A DNA stretch of 64,000 nt from Myroides marinus (GTDB lineage Bacteria; Bacteroidota; Bacteroidia; Flavobacteriales; Flavobacteriaceae), in NCBI RefSeq assembly GCF_900109075.1, contig NZ_FNYS01000001.1, forward strand, positions 372,001-436,000, written 5' to 3'. The notes beneath the pieces were generated by a model. The model saw only the letters and a list, made by a program, of their open reading frames with translations, made no database searches and had not been told where the DNA came from. Positions 50,401 through 58,721 of this stretch are shown in pieces. The translations under genes and the position numbers were made by a program. How positions within the stretch are numbered: position 1 is the first letter of the stretch; every line of letters starts with the position of its first letter.

Positions 50401-51758
50401 ATGGTGCAGGTGCGGAAGTACAGCGCCCATTAGCTACAGTGGTTATTGGAGGATTGCTATTAGCTACCTTCCTAACTTTATTTGTATTACCGATGTTATA
50501 CATCACATTCGAACAAAAATTAAACTTCAGTTTTATGAAAAAGAAAAAAGCCATCACAGCTATTGCCCTATTCTTAGGATTAGGTTTCTCTGCTCAAGCA
50601 CAGACTCCAATTACTATAGAGTCTGCATTGTCTCAAGCTATAGAAAACAACAATACTATACGTGCTGAAAAGTTGAGAACAGAATACGCTAAGGCATTTA
50701 TTAACACAGCTACAGATATTCCTCAGACTACTATAACAGGTGAGTTCGGACAAATAAACGGACCATACACAGATAACAAATTTGGTATAGTACAAGACTT
50801 TGCTTTCCCAACAGTTTATAGCAAACAAAAGAATGTCTATAAAGCCGAATACCAACAGAGTATCTTCAATCTAGATTTAAAGACATACGAACTAAAGAAA
50901 GCTGTAACACAAAGTTTTTATGACTATATGTACTGGCAAGAGAAAGAAGCCCTTTTACTTCGTGCAGATAGCTTATATGCTAACTTCTACAGCAAAGCCT
51001 CTCTAAGATTACAAAAAGGTGAGAGTAATATCTTAGAGAAAACAACTGCCCAAAACCAACAGATGAGTATACAAGCACAGTTAGGTGAAGTACAGAAAAC
51101 GAAGAAGCTAATTCAAGTACAACTACAATATCTACTAAATACATCAGAAGATATTATGCCTACGATGCAAGACAAAAAGTTAGAACTTTCTGATCTAGAA
51201 ACTGACCTAGCTACTAATCCTGTATTACAGCTTATCGAAAACCAAAAGATAATAGCACAAGAACAGACGAAGCTAGAGCGATCAAAACAACTGCCTAACC
51301 TACAAGCAGCTTATAACAACAGTAGCTTTATGGGAGTAGCAGCTAATGATGTATACTATGATAGAGGTAATCGCTTCCACTCATTCCAAGTAGGGGTGTC
51401 ACTACCTATATTCACTAGTGGTCAGCGCAATCGTATTAAGAGCGCTAAGATAGCAGAGGAAGTAGCAGATGCTGATTATACAGCTACTAGAGATATGATG
51501 AACACACGTTATCAACAGTTGTTAACATCTCATCAGAGCAATCTACAGATATTGACTAATTATGAAAGTTTCTCTTTTAAAAACTCTGAAACAATCACTA
51601 AGACAGCTCAATTACAATTCATCAACGGAGACATTAACTATTTAGAGTATGTGATGTTAATAAATCAAGCACTTGAGACTGTCAACAGATACTTAGACAC
51701 ACTAAAAATGTACAATGACAATATCATCCAAATCAACTACCTAACTTCTAATAATTAA
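47409..51758 (+). CDS. Heavy-metal RND pump (CzcA/CusA type) fused to a TolC-like outer-membrane factor
   Basis: The 1449-aa protein is a fusion. Residues 1-1042 are a full HME-RND transporter: 'TKLPIDAVPDITDNQVQV' at the N-terminus, proton-relay motif 'DFGLIIDGAVIIVEA' and 'QMRFNELMTGARQD'. Residues 1043-1449 start with Met and a typical signal peptide (KKKKAITAIALFLGLGFSAQAQ) and continue as an outer-membrane factor with coiled-coil repeats. Such fusions occur in Bacteroidota. It exports divalent metal or Cu+; which one is not decidable here. The next gene is the adaptor. Confidence 0.92.
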   Translation: MLNKIIEFSVKNKLIIGLFVLALIGVGIYQTTKLPIDAVPDITDNQVQVITVAPSYGATDIERLVTFPIEQANSNIPGIKNMRSFSRFGLSLVTIVFEEDVDVYWARQQVSERLNQIKADIPQDIGQPELGPISTGLGEIYQYVVRPLDGYENKYDLTELRSIQDWVVRRQLLSVKGVAEVSSFGGKLKQYEIAVNANKLDAYGITINDVFTALENNNENTGGAYIEKGPTVLYIRTEGLVGTIEDIENIAVTSRNTEVPLLVRDVAKVQIGHATRYGAMTFNDKGEVSGAVVMMLKGENSNDVIKDVKLKVAEIQKTLPEGVVIEPFLDRTKMVNNAIGTVERNLTEGALIVVFVLVLFLGNMRAGLLVASIIPLAMLFAICMMNLFGVSGNLMSLGALDFGLIIDGAVIIVEAVLHQFSHNARYKSMNKLSQDDMNKTVVHSASKMMNSAVFGQIIILIVYIPILTLEGIEGKMFKPMAQTVAFALLGAFILSLTYVPMMSSLIMSRKVTHKPNLSERIMNRVEAFYQHCLLKVLSIPKIIYSVVAVLFISALYILSTLGGEFIPSLEEGDFAVETRVLTGSNLTTTIESTQKTAHILKTRFPEVEKVVTKIGSAEVPTDPMPMDASDMMVILKDKSEWTSAETFPELAEKMTKELEEVPGVTVGFQFPVQMRFNELMTGARQDVVVKVFGENLDTLANVAGKIGNIANTVKGAINLYVEPVTGMPQLMIEYNRPAIARYKLSISEINRIVNSSLAGQSTGMVYEGERRFDMVVRMDETNRKNLSDIQNLLISTPLGTQVPLNQLATIEIKEGPNQIQRENAQRRIFVGFNVKDRDVQSIVEELQNKIETQIKLPTGYQITYGGQFENLNEAKARLAIAVPLALVLIFLLLFFAFRDIRECLMIFTAIPLSIIGGVFLLALRGMPFSISAGVGFIALFGVAVLNGIVLIAEFNRIHKSGIKNMPLIVVRGATSRLRPVLMTACVASFGFLPMALSNGAGAEVQRPLATVVIGGLLLATFLTLFVLPMLYITFEQKLNFSFMKKKKAITAIALFLGLGFSAQAQTPITIESALSQAIENNNTIRAEKLRTEYAKAFINTATDIPQTTITGEFGQINGPYTDNKFGIVQDFAFPTVYSKQKNVYKAEYQQSIFNLDLKTYELKKAVTQSFYDYMYWQEKEALLLRADSLYANFYSKASLRLQKGESNILEKTTAQNQQMSIQAQLGEVQKTKKLIQVQLQYLLNTSEDIMPTMQDKKLELSDLETDLATNPVLQLIENQKIIAQEQTKLERSKQLPNLQAAYNNSSFMGVAANDVYYDRGNRFHSFQVGVSLPIFTSGQRNRIKSAKIAEEVADADYTATRDMMNTRYQQLLTSHQSNLQILTNYESFSFKNSETITKTAQLQFINGDINYLEYVMLINQALETVNRYLDTLKMYNDNIIQINYLTSNN

Positions 51759-51762
51759 GACT

Positions 51763-52926
51763 ATGTTTTCTAAATATATAAATACAAGACTGTTTGCTCT
51801 AACACTAGCTGTGGGAAGTACAGTCCTTTTTACTCAATGTAAGAAAGAACAAACTACTGATGAACCTACTCAAGTGGTAGAAGAGAACACTACTACTGTA
51901 CATCTAACAGATGCACAGATGAAGAATACTACTATAGAGACAGGTTCTCTAAGTGAACGTCAAATAGCAACAACACTAAAGCTAAATGGTAAGATAGATG
52001 TACCTCCTCAAAACTTAATCTCAGTAACTAATCCACTGGGCGGATACCTTAAAAACACGAAGTTACTACCTGGTATGCACATTAAGAAAGGGGAACTTAT
52101 AGCTACTATGGAAGATCCACAGTACATCCAATTACAGCAAAACTACCTTATCGCTAAGGACAAATACGAATTTGCAAAGTTAGACTACAACCGTCAGAAA
52201 GACCTAAATGCTAGTCAAGCGAGTAGTGATAAAGTAATGCAAATAGCACAAGCAGAGATGAATAATCAACGCATCACGATGAACGCATTAGCACAACAGT
52301 TAAGTTTAATTAATATCAACCCTGCATCACTAACACATAACAAAATTAGTAGAACAATTAATATCTACAGCCCTATAAACGGATTTGTAAGTACAGTACT
52401 AGTCAATGTTGGTAAGTATGTAACTCCATCAGACGTTATGTTTGAACTCATCAATCCTAGCGATATACACCTTAACCTTAAAGTGTATGAGAAAGACTTA
52501 GACAAACTAGAAGTAGGACAGCGCGTAGTGAGTTATACGAATGGTTCTCCTGACAAAAAGTACGAAGGAGAGATAGTACTAATCAGTATGGATGTCAATA
52601 CAGAAGGAGTATCAGAAGTACACTGCCACTTTGAAGAGTTTGATAAAAAGCTCGTACCAGGTATGTATATGAATGCAGACATAGATACACACTCAGTAGT
52701 AGCTAAAGCCTTACCTGAAGATAGTGTTGTTTATTTTGAAGGGCAAAACTATGTGTTCATAGAAACAAACAAACAGACCTATGAGATGACAGCAATAAAA
52801 GTAGGTCCTAAAGAAAATGGGTATATCCAAATCACCAATCCAGAGATTCTAACGAATAAAAAGATTGTTACTAAAGGAGCCTATACCCTACTGATGAAAT
52901 TAAAGAATACAGAAGAAGAGGAATAG
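51763..52926 (+). CDS. RND efflux periplasmic adaptor lipoprotein (CusB/CzcB type)
   Basis: The 387-aa protein has a lipoprotein signal with Cys about 26 (FTQCKKEQ). It then has the membrane-fusion layout: two half-lipoyl motifs around 'VTNPLGGYLKNTKLLPGMHIKKGELIATMEDP' and 'NIYSPINGFVSTVLVNVGKYVTPSDVMFELIN', a coiled-coil hairpin between them, then a beta-barrel. It bridges the inner-membrane pump to the outer-membrane domain fused to it. It starts 4 bases after the pump gene. Confidence 0.92.
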   Translation: MFSKYINTRLFALTLAVGSTVLFTQCKKEQTTDEPTQVVEENTTTVHLTDAQMKNTTIETGSLSERQIATTLKLNGKIDVPPQNLISVTNPLGGYLKNTKLLPGMHIKKGELIATMEDPQYIQLQQNYLIAKDKYEFAKLDYNRQKDLNASQASSDKVMQIAQAEMNNQRITMNALAQQLSLININPASLTHNKISRTINIYSPINGFVSTVLVNVGKYVTPSDVMFELINPSDIHLNLKVYEKDLDKLEVGQRVVSYTNGSPDKKYEGEIVLISMDVNTEGVSEVHCHFEEFDKKLVPGMYMNADIDTHSVVAKALPEDSVVYFEGQNYVFIETNKQTYEMTAIKVGPKENGYIQITNPEILTNKKIVTKGAYTLLMKLKNTEEEE

Positions 52927-52944
52927 AATAATCTCAGTATATAT

Positions 52945-52980
52945 CAGGAGTCACTATTGATTAGTGGCTCCTGTTTTTAT
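52945..52980 (+). terminator. Terminator of the metal efflux operon
   Basis: CAGGAG.CACTA / TAGTG.CTCCTG followed by TTTTTATTTTA. Confidence 0.85.
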
Positions 52981-53141
52981 TTTATCCCTACATCATTTAT
53001 AAACAATATGTCAAAGAACGATACCACAAAGCTATCGTTCTACTAATATCCTAATCTAAATAGTGACCTATATGGCTACTTATGAACATAAATGACTTAA
53101 TATGATCACAACTAATAGGACACTATCTATCACATAGATAC
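52981..53141. other. Gap with a hairpin and a short palindrome
   Basis: AGAACGAT/ATCGTTCT (53015-53042) and TATCTAT-cac-ATAGATA (53124-53140). No gene is seen. Confidence 0.5.
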
Positions 53142-53173
53142 AAAAAAAGCACCATCCAATAGGATAGTGCTTT
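53142..53173 (-). terminator. Terminator of the small lipoprotein gene
   Basis: AAAGCAC.ATCC / GGAT.GTGCTTT with T run on the minus strand. Confidence 0.8.
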
Positions 53174-53200
53174 CTTAAATATACTTTTATAAAGTGCTAA

Positions 53201-53584
53201 TTAAGGCATTAAAGCTTTTTGATATTTCTCAGCGATAGCTTGGAATCTAGCAGTTTGCTCTTTAGTGATAGTCGTTGGGTCAGTTTTTTGTAACTCCTCA
53301 GCGATTTTCATTAATTCCTCACTTACTTTAGTAGCGTCAGCTACAGCAGCAGTATCACCAGCTTGTACTTTTTTCATCAAAGCGATATGCTCATCAGCGA
53401 TTTTTTCATATTTATCTAATACTGCATCGTACCCAGTAGCAGCAGATGCTTCCTCTTTTGCAGGAGCTTCAGCAGGAGCCTCAGTTGTTGCAGCTTCTCC
53501 TTCTTTAGGAGCATCTTTTTTCTCACCACAAGAAACAGCTATCATAGCAGCCATTCCTAAAACCATAAACGTAATCTTTTTCAT
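53201..53584 (-). CDS. Small Ala/Glu-rich lipoprotein
   Basis: The 127-aa product has a lipoprotein signal (Cys19 in AVSCGEKK), a low-complexity Ala/Glu/Pro linker (about residues 28-48) and a helical C-terminal domain ('DAVLDKYEKIADEHIALMKKVQ'). Conserved small lipoproteins of this type are seen in flavobacteria; no function is known. Monocistronic. Confidence 0.75.
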   Translation of the reverse strand: MKKITFMVLGMAAMIAVSCGEKKDAPKEGEAATTEAPAEAPAKEEASAATGYDAVLDKYEKIADEHIALMKKVQAGDTAAVADATKVSEELMKIAEELQKTDPTTITKEQTARFQAIAEKYQKALMP

Positions 53585-54055
53585 ATCTGATTATTTAATT
53601 AATTAAACGTTCCCTTGAGATAATAGCCTCTATTTTCTACTGCAAAAACACAGTATATGTTATCACCTAAGAGCAGTATAAATTTAACATAAATTAACCA
53701 ACAACAATGTATTTAGGCAAAAATATTTTCAAATATTCAATAAAACACCTAAAACACCAATCTAAAAAACACTCATATTCACTATAGACCTCAATAAACT
53801 CAATACCTATACACAAGTAGACCTAAACAAGAAAAAGAGTAAAAAAGACAACTAACTGATTACTTTCTCCTCCCGTTTATTCCCTTTTTTCTTCACAAAA
53901 GAGAAAAACACTGCTTCAAAATGAAAAAAAAATATCAAAAAACGTCAAAATAATGTCTTTTATTCGATTTAGATACACTAACTTTATTCATTCAATGCCT
54001 TAGTCTGTTGATTAAGGCTTTTCCTATTTACATAACACAGTAATTTTAATTCACT
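53585..54055. other. Non-coding gap upstream of two divergent genes
   Basis: No gene is seen. 'TGTTTTTGC' on the minus strand near 53645 is one base off the -7 consensus for the lipoprotein gene. GCCTTA/TAAGGC (about 53997-54022) forms a hairpin followed by TTTTCC upstream of the aminotransferase; TAATTTTA near 54042 is a near-consensus -7. Confidence 0.45.
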
Positions 54056-55219
54056 ATGAACAGACGTGATCTATTAAAAATTTCAGGTACGTTGTTCGCA
54101 GGAAGTATCCTTACACAAGGATTTGCAGCAACAAATACGTTAAGTACAATCACTGATACAGATGGCACAGCATCGACTGACCATCCTCTTTTATTGCATT
54201 ATAACGAGAATAGCCTAGGTTTATCTCCTAAAGCAAAGAATGCCATTGTTGACGTTTTATCTAATGTGAATCGATATCCTGACAGTTATATAGAAAAATT
54301 ACAACAGACCATCGCCGAAGCCTTTAAGATCGACACTAAACAAGTAACATTAGGTGTGGGATCATCTGATGTAATCAGAGCTGTAGTTAACCAACAAGTA
54401 TATAAAGCTACTCAAAAAGGACAAAAGATACAGCTTATCACACCTCATCCTTCATTCTTCTTAGCAGCAGATCACGCTCAGGGAATGGGTATTCCTGTGG
54501 TAAGTATTCCATTAGATACTAACTTCTGTATGGATATCACTAAGATGAAGCAGGCAGCAGATAGCTTTGATGGTATTTCTATTGTTTACTTGTGTAACCC
54601 TAATAATCCTACAGGTACACTTACCTCATCAGCTACTATTGCGGATTGGGTAAAAGGAGCTAATGCTGATAAAAACTACTTTATGGTAGACGAAGCTTAC
54701 GCTGAATATATCACTGATAAGAACTTCGTGAGTGGTACATCATTCATTAGAGAAGGCAGAGATAATGTTATTGTCCTACGCACATTCTCTAAGATATTCG
54801 CTATGGCAGGTATGCGCTTAGGATACGGTCTGTCTACAGAGAAAGTAGCTAAAGAGTTAGTACCATTTATGGCGATACTTAATATTAGTATGCCTACTGC
54901 AGTAGCAGGTACAGCCTCACTAAAGGACTCAGCGTTTATCCAACAGAGTAGAGCGATGAACTCTAATTCACTAGCGATGACCACAGAGGCATTTGATGCA
55001 CTAGATATTAAATACCTTCCTAGTCAAGGTAACTTCTTGTTTCACCAAGTTAAGTGTGATCAAAAACAATATATCGAAGGTATGGCAGCAGAAGGCATCA
55101 CAATTGGACGTCCATTCCCTCCTCTTATGCAGTGGAGCAGAGTAACCTTAGGTACACCGGACGAAATGAACCAATTCTTAGCAGTAATCAAAAAATTCAA
55201 AAAGAAAGGATGGGTATAA
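54056..55219 (+). CDS. Tat-exported PLP-dependent aminotransferase (HisC-like)
   Basis: The 387-aa protein is a fold-type I aminotransferase related to histidinol-phosphate aminotransferase. It has 'LHYNENSLGLSPKA', 'GVGSSDVIRAVV', 'NPNNPTGTL', 'VDEAYAEYI', and PLP-binding Lys246 in 'RTFSKIFAMAGMRLGYG'. Unusually it begins with a twin-arginine signal (NRRDLLKIS, then a hydrophobic stretch ending AAT), so the folded holoenzyme should be exported to the periplasm. It is followed after 28 bases by a metallo-beta-lactamase gene. Substrate unknown. Confidence 0.88.
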   Translation: MNRRDLLKISGTLFAGSILTQGFAATNTLSTITDTDGTASTDHPLLLHYNENSLGLSPKAKNAIVDVLSNVNRYPDSYIEKLQQTIAEAFKIDTKQVTLGVGSSDVIRAVVNQQVYKATQKGQKIQLITPHPSFFLAADHAQGMGIPVVSIPLDTNFCMDITKMKQAADSFDGISIVYLCNPNNPTGTLTSSATIADWVKGANADKNYFMVDEAYAEYITDKNFVSGTSFIREGRDNVIVLRTFSKIFAMAGMRLGYGLSTEKVAKELVPFMAILNISMPTAVAGTASLKDSAFIQQSRAMNSNSLAMTTEAFDALDIKYLPSQGNFLFHQVKCDQKQYIEGMAAEGITIGRPFPPLMQWSRVTLGTPDEMNQFLAVIKKFKKKGWV

Positions 55220-55247
55220 GCTCATCTTTTTTAAACAAATACATTCT

Positions 55248-55988
55248 ATGCGAAAAATATTAAGCACTGTAGCCCTGTTAATATGTGCCACAGTAGCACA
55301 CGCCCAATCTGACAAACTAAAGATAGAGAAGCTTAATGAACATATGTATGTCTATACCACATATCAAGAGTTTAAAGGAATATCTTATTCCTCTAATGCT
55401 CTATATGTATTGACTGACGAAGGAGCTATACTTATAGATACCCCATGGGATAAAGACCAGTATGAACCTTTAGTAAATCACATTAAAGAGGAACATCATA
55501 AAGATGTAAAGTGGGTAATCACTACTCACTTTCACGAGGATCGTTCTGGTGGATTAGACTACTTTAATAAACTAGGAGCACAGACTTACACTTATTCGTT
55601 GACAAATGATATATTGAAGGATCGCAATGAGCCACAGGCACTACACACCTTCGGTCGAGAAAAACAGTTTACATTCGGCAAAGAAAAGCTAGCTGTATAC
55701 TTCTTAGGAGAAGGTCACTCTAAAGACAATACTGTAGTATGGTTTCCTAAAGAGAAGATTCTTTACGGAGGCTGCTTAATTAAAAGTGCAGAAGCTACAA
55801 CAATAGGTAATATAGAAGATGGCAATGTAGCAGATTGGCCGAAGACTATTGAGGTAGTTAAACGCAAGTTTAGCGAAGCTAAACAAGTAATCCCTGGACA
55901 TGATGCATGGGATATGTCTGGGCATATAGAGAACACAGAACGCATTTTGTCTGCATACGCTCAACAAAATTCAATAAAAAACAAGTAA
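55248..55988 (+). CDS. bla: Class B1 metallo-beta-lactamase, MUS/TUS-like
   Basis: The 246-aa periplasmic enzyme hydrolyses beta-lactams using zinc. Seen: signal peptide ending HAQ, and the B1 ligands in order: H94, H96, D98 (THFHEDRSGG), H157 (GEGHSKDN), C176 (YGGCLIKS) and H218 (PGHDAW). The sequence looks most like the chromosomal MUS/TUS enzymes of Myroides, recalled from memory. No mobile element or integron is nearby, and base composition matches neighbours, so it is probably intrinsic. It is downstream of the Tat-exported aminotransferase gene and probably co-transcribed. Confidence 0.92.
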   Translation: MRKILSTVALLICATVAHAQSDKLKIEKLNEHMYVYTTYQEFKGISYSSNALYVLTDEGAILIDTPWDKDQYEPLVNHIKEEHHKDVKWVITTHFHEDRSGGLDYFNKLGAQTYTYSLTNDILKDRNEPQALHTFGREKQFTFGKEKLAVYFLGEGHSKDNTVVWFPKEKILYGGCLIKSAEATTIGNIEDGNVADWPKTIEVVKRKFSEAKQVIPGHDAWDMSGHIENTERILSAYAQQNSIKNK

Positions 55989-56010
55989 TTATAATAGTAA
56001 ACCAATAAAC

Positions 56011-56058
56011 TTAAGATTATTAACGACAAATAGCTTGTAGCGAAGTTTCTAATCTTAA
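56011..56058. repeat. Inverted repeat between the lactamase gene and glycyl-tRNA synthetase
   Basis: TTAAGATTA (56011-56019) and TAATCTTAA (56050-56058), followed by AGTCTTTTATT. It could be a weak terminator for the lactamase operon or a site upstream of the synthetase promoter. Confidence 0.45.
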
Positions 56059-56068
56059 AGTCTTTTAT

Positions 56069-56077
56069 TACTTTTGC
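56069..56077 (+). promoter_or_regulatory. -7 element of glycyl-tRNA synthetase, abutting the start codon
   Basis: TACTTTTGC is followed by three bases and the ATG, the same spacing as at rlmN; the mRNA is probably leaderless. Confidence 0.65.
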
Positions 56078-56080
56078 ACT

Positions 56081-57625
56081 ATGGCAAAACAAGATGATAT
56101 TTTTAAGAACGTTGTTTCGCATGCTAAGGAGTATGGATATATATTTCCTTCGAGCGAAATATACGATGGTTTAAGCGCAGTATATGACTACGCTCAAAAC
56201 GGTGTGGAGTTAAAGAAAAACATTCGCGAGTACTGGTGGAAATCTATGGTACAAATGCACGAAAATATTGTAGGAATTGATGCCTCAATTTTTATGCATC
56301 CTACCACTTGGAAAGCTTCTGGACACGTAGATGCGTTTAATGACCCATTAATTGACAACAAAGACAGTAAGAAAAGATATAGAGCAGACGTTCTTATCGA
56401 AGACTACTGTGAAAAATTATACCAAAAAGCTCAAAAAGAGATCGAAAAAGCAAAGAAACGCTTTGGAGAATCTTTTGACGAAGAACAATTCGTAGCTACT
56501 AACCCTCGTGTAGTAGAATACTTAGCGAAGAAAAAAGAGATCTTAGAGCGTATGGCTAAAGGTCTTGATACTGGAGATTTAGCAGACGTTAAAGCTCTTA
56601 TCGAAGAGTTAGAGATTGCTGACCCAGAGACTGGTTCTAAAAACTGGACTGAGGTACGTCAGTTTAACCTTATGTTCGGTACTAAGTTAGGAGCATCAGC
56701 AGATACTGCTATGGACTTATACTTACGTCCTGAGACAGCACAAGGTATCTTCGTAAACTTCCTAAACGTACAGAAAACAGGACGTATGAAGATTCCTTTC
56801 GGTATCGCTCAGACAGGTAAGGCATTCCGTAACGAGATTGTAGCTCGTCAGTTTATCTTCCGTATGCGTGAGTTCGAACAAATGGAGATGCAATTCTTTG
56901 TAAAACCAGGTGAAGAAATGAAGTACTATGAGTACTGGAAAGAGACTCGTCATAAATGGCACTTATCATTAGGTATGGGAGCTGAGAACTACCGTTTCCA
57001 CGACCATGAGAAATTAGCACACTATGCTAATGCTGCTACAGATATCGAGTTTAACTTCCCATTCGGATTTAAAGAATTAGAAGGTATTCACTCACGTACT
57101 GACTTTGACCTTAAAGCACATGAGAAGTTCTCTGGTAAGAAACTACAGTTCTTTGACAACGAGACTAACACTTCTTATGTACCTTACGTAGTAGAAACTT
57201 CAGTAGGTCTTGACCGTATGTTCTTATCTGTATTCTCTAAATCTTTAGTAGAAGAAACGTTAGAAGACGGTACTACACGTACAGTATTAAGATTACCTTC
57301 AGTATTAGCTCCAACTAAAGCTGCTGTATTACCATTAGTTAAGAAAGATGGTCTTCCAGAACTTGCACAAGAGATAATCGAAGAGCTTAAATGGGACTTT
57401 AATGTAGCCTATGATGAAAAAGATGCAGTAGGTCGTCGTTACCGTCGTGCTGATGCATTAGGTACACCATTCTGTATTACTGTTGACCACCAGTCATTAG
57501 AAGACAAAACGGTTACTATCCGTCACCGTGACACGATGAAACAAGATCGTGTAGCAATTGCTGATCTTAAAAACATCATAGAGAACGAAGTATCTATGAG
57601 AAACTGGTTAAAGAAAATGAAGTAA
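56081..57625 (+). CDS. glyS: Glycine-tRNA ligase, alpha2 type
   Basis: The 514-aa class II synthetase charges tRNA-Gly. It is the homodimeric form, not the alpha2beta2 form of E. coli: 'MKIPFGIAQTGKAFRNEIVARQFIFRMREFEQMEMQFF' holds motif 2, and 'YVVETSVGLDRMFLSVFS' holds motif 3 (both shown here as spans of recognisable blocks). A C-terminal anticodon-binding domain follows ('ADALGTPFCITVDHQSLEDKTV'). Cytoplasmic. Confidence 0.95.
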   Translation: MAKQDDIFKNVVSHAKEYGYIFPSSEIYDGLSAVYDYAQNGVELKKNIREYWWKSMVQMHENIVGIDASIFMHPTTWKASGHVDAFNDPLIDNKDSKKRYRADVLIEDYCEKLYQKAQKEIEKAKKRFGESFDEEQFVATNPRVVEYLAKKKEILERMAKGLDTGDLADVKALIEELEIADPETGSKNWTEVRQFNLMFGTKLGASADTAMDLYLRPETAQGIFVNFLNVQKTGRMKIPFGIAQTGKAFRNEIVARQFIFRMREFEQMEMQFFVKPGEEMKYYEYWKETRHKWHLSLGMGAENYRFHDHEKLAHYANAATDIEFNFPFGFKELEGIHSRTDFDLKAHEKFSGKKLQFFDNETNTSYVPYVVETSVGLDRMFLSVFSKSLVEETLEDGTTRTVLRLPSVLAPTKAAVLPLVKKDGLPELAQEIIEELKWDFNVAYDEKDAVGRRYRRADALGTPFCITVDHQSLEDKTVTIRHRDTMKQDRVAIADLKNIIENEVSMRNWLKKMK

Positions 57626-57649
57626 TCCTCAGGATACTATATACTAAAT

Positions 57650-57676
57650 CGGCTCCTTATCGGAGCCGCTTTTTTT
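57650..57676 (+). terminator. Terminator of glycyl-tRNA synthetase
   Basis: CGGCTCC (57650-57656) / GGAGCCG (57662-57668), then a T run. Confidence 0.9.
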
Positions 57677-58106
57677 ATATATTATTATTAAGTTCCAACG
57701 CTTCTTCATCCCTACTCTCTATTTCTAATCTCTTACACGCCTTCCAGAATATAGCTGTCACTACACCCACAGTCACAACATTCGACGCCAAACAAGGTAT
57801 CAAATCATCACCTAAAAAAAATAAAACCAACACTATCAGATAACTCCCTATAGAACACCAATAAGCCTGTATTATATTCTTACGATATGATGTAATCACA
57901 AGCATCAAAATTACAGTAGGAAGGATAAAATACCACCTTAAAATCATCAGAGAAAATGGTCCCAATATAAACAGAAAAAACAAAGCCTCTACATCTATTG
58001 TCCTTCCATTTTCTACGAACATCAATAATATAAATATAAGATGTAACAGATAGTAATGGGTTAGACACAACAGCGAAAAACATTCCCATTTTTTTAATTT
58101 TCTCAT
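57675..58106 (-). CDS. Small integral membrane protein, unknown
   Basis: The 143-aa protein has four predicted membrane helices and a charged C-terminus ('KRLEIESRDEEALELNNNI'). Start Met-Arg-Lys-Leu-Lys-Lys fits inside-positive orientation. No family is recognised. It stands alone with its stop abutting the synthetase terminator. Confidence 0.6.
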   Translation of the reverse strand: MRKLKKWECFSLLCLTHYYLLHLIFILLMFVENGRTIDVEALFFLFILGPFSLMILRWYFILPTVILMLVITSYRKNIIQAYWCSIGSYLIVLVLFFLGDDLIPCLASNVVTVGVVTAIFWKACKRLEIESRDEEALELNNNI

Positions 58107-58600
58107 ACTCTCAACAAAATTTTAATTATTAATTAGTTGCAATAAGTATTTAGTATTCAACTACTAACACGCTACACTAAGATATTTATTTATCATTATC
58201 CTTACTTGTACTTTATCTTTAATTACTATCACTATTTAAATATCACCAGCTTTTTATTTGCCTTTGGGTTAAGATTTTTGTACATCTTTAATAGGTGATG
58301 GTTTGGGTACGAGTTTGCTACGGTTTACAAAACAACCTTCTATCCCAAGTAAACACTACTATTTTCCGAACACTATCAAAACAAACTTAAAATTAAATTT
58401 CACACATATCTCATTTATAGCAAATTACATCAAAAACCACACTTCTAATTTGCTCAAAAAGAGCATATCAGGTCATTATCTCCAAATGAGTTCAAAACAG
58501 GTCAAAAACCTACTCTCATTCCTTTCTTAAAATGACAAAACAAATGTAAAATACTGTAATTATGTTATTTAAAAATAATTCATTATATTAATACTGATCT
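58107..58600. other. Long AT-rich gap without a convincing gene
   Basis: No promoter of full consensus, RNA gene or reliable coding frame is seen over about 490 bases. A 75-codon frame at 58303-58530 has a TTG start and no coding character. Confidence 0.5.
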
Positions 58601-58622
58601 ATTTTACTCAATTGAATAAAAT
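58601..58622. promoter_or_regulatory. Near-perfect 22-bp palindrome upstream of the YceI gene
   Basis: ATTTTA-c-TCAA / TTGA-a-TAAAAT is symmetrical apart from one base pair, centred about 70 bases upstream of the -7 element; operator-like. Confidence 0.45.
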
Positions 58623-58681
58623 CATACCACTCTAAAAACTCTTCTTAATGTAGGTTAAGTGCTTAGAGCTAAATGTGGTAC

Positions 58682-58689
58682 TACATTTG
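58682..58689 (+). promoter_or_regulatory. -7 element of the YceI gene
   Basis: TACATTTG, 32 bases before the ATG at 58722. It excludes longer upstream starts. Confidence 0.6.
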
Positions 58690-58721
58690 TATCAGATAAC
58701 AAAACAATAAAAATTATTATC

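Noticed and set aside
49997..50557. 186-codon minus-strand frame opposite the RND pump
   Set aside because: Shadow of a strongly conserved gene on the plus strand.
55248..55988. Recently acquired resistance gene
   Set aside because: No integron, insertion sequence or direct repeats are nearby; codon and base use fit neighbours. It looks intrinsic to the genus.
58303..58530. 75-codon frame in the gap before YceI
   Set aside because: TTG start, no promoter, low-complexity AT-driven codons and no family resemblance.
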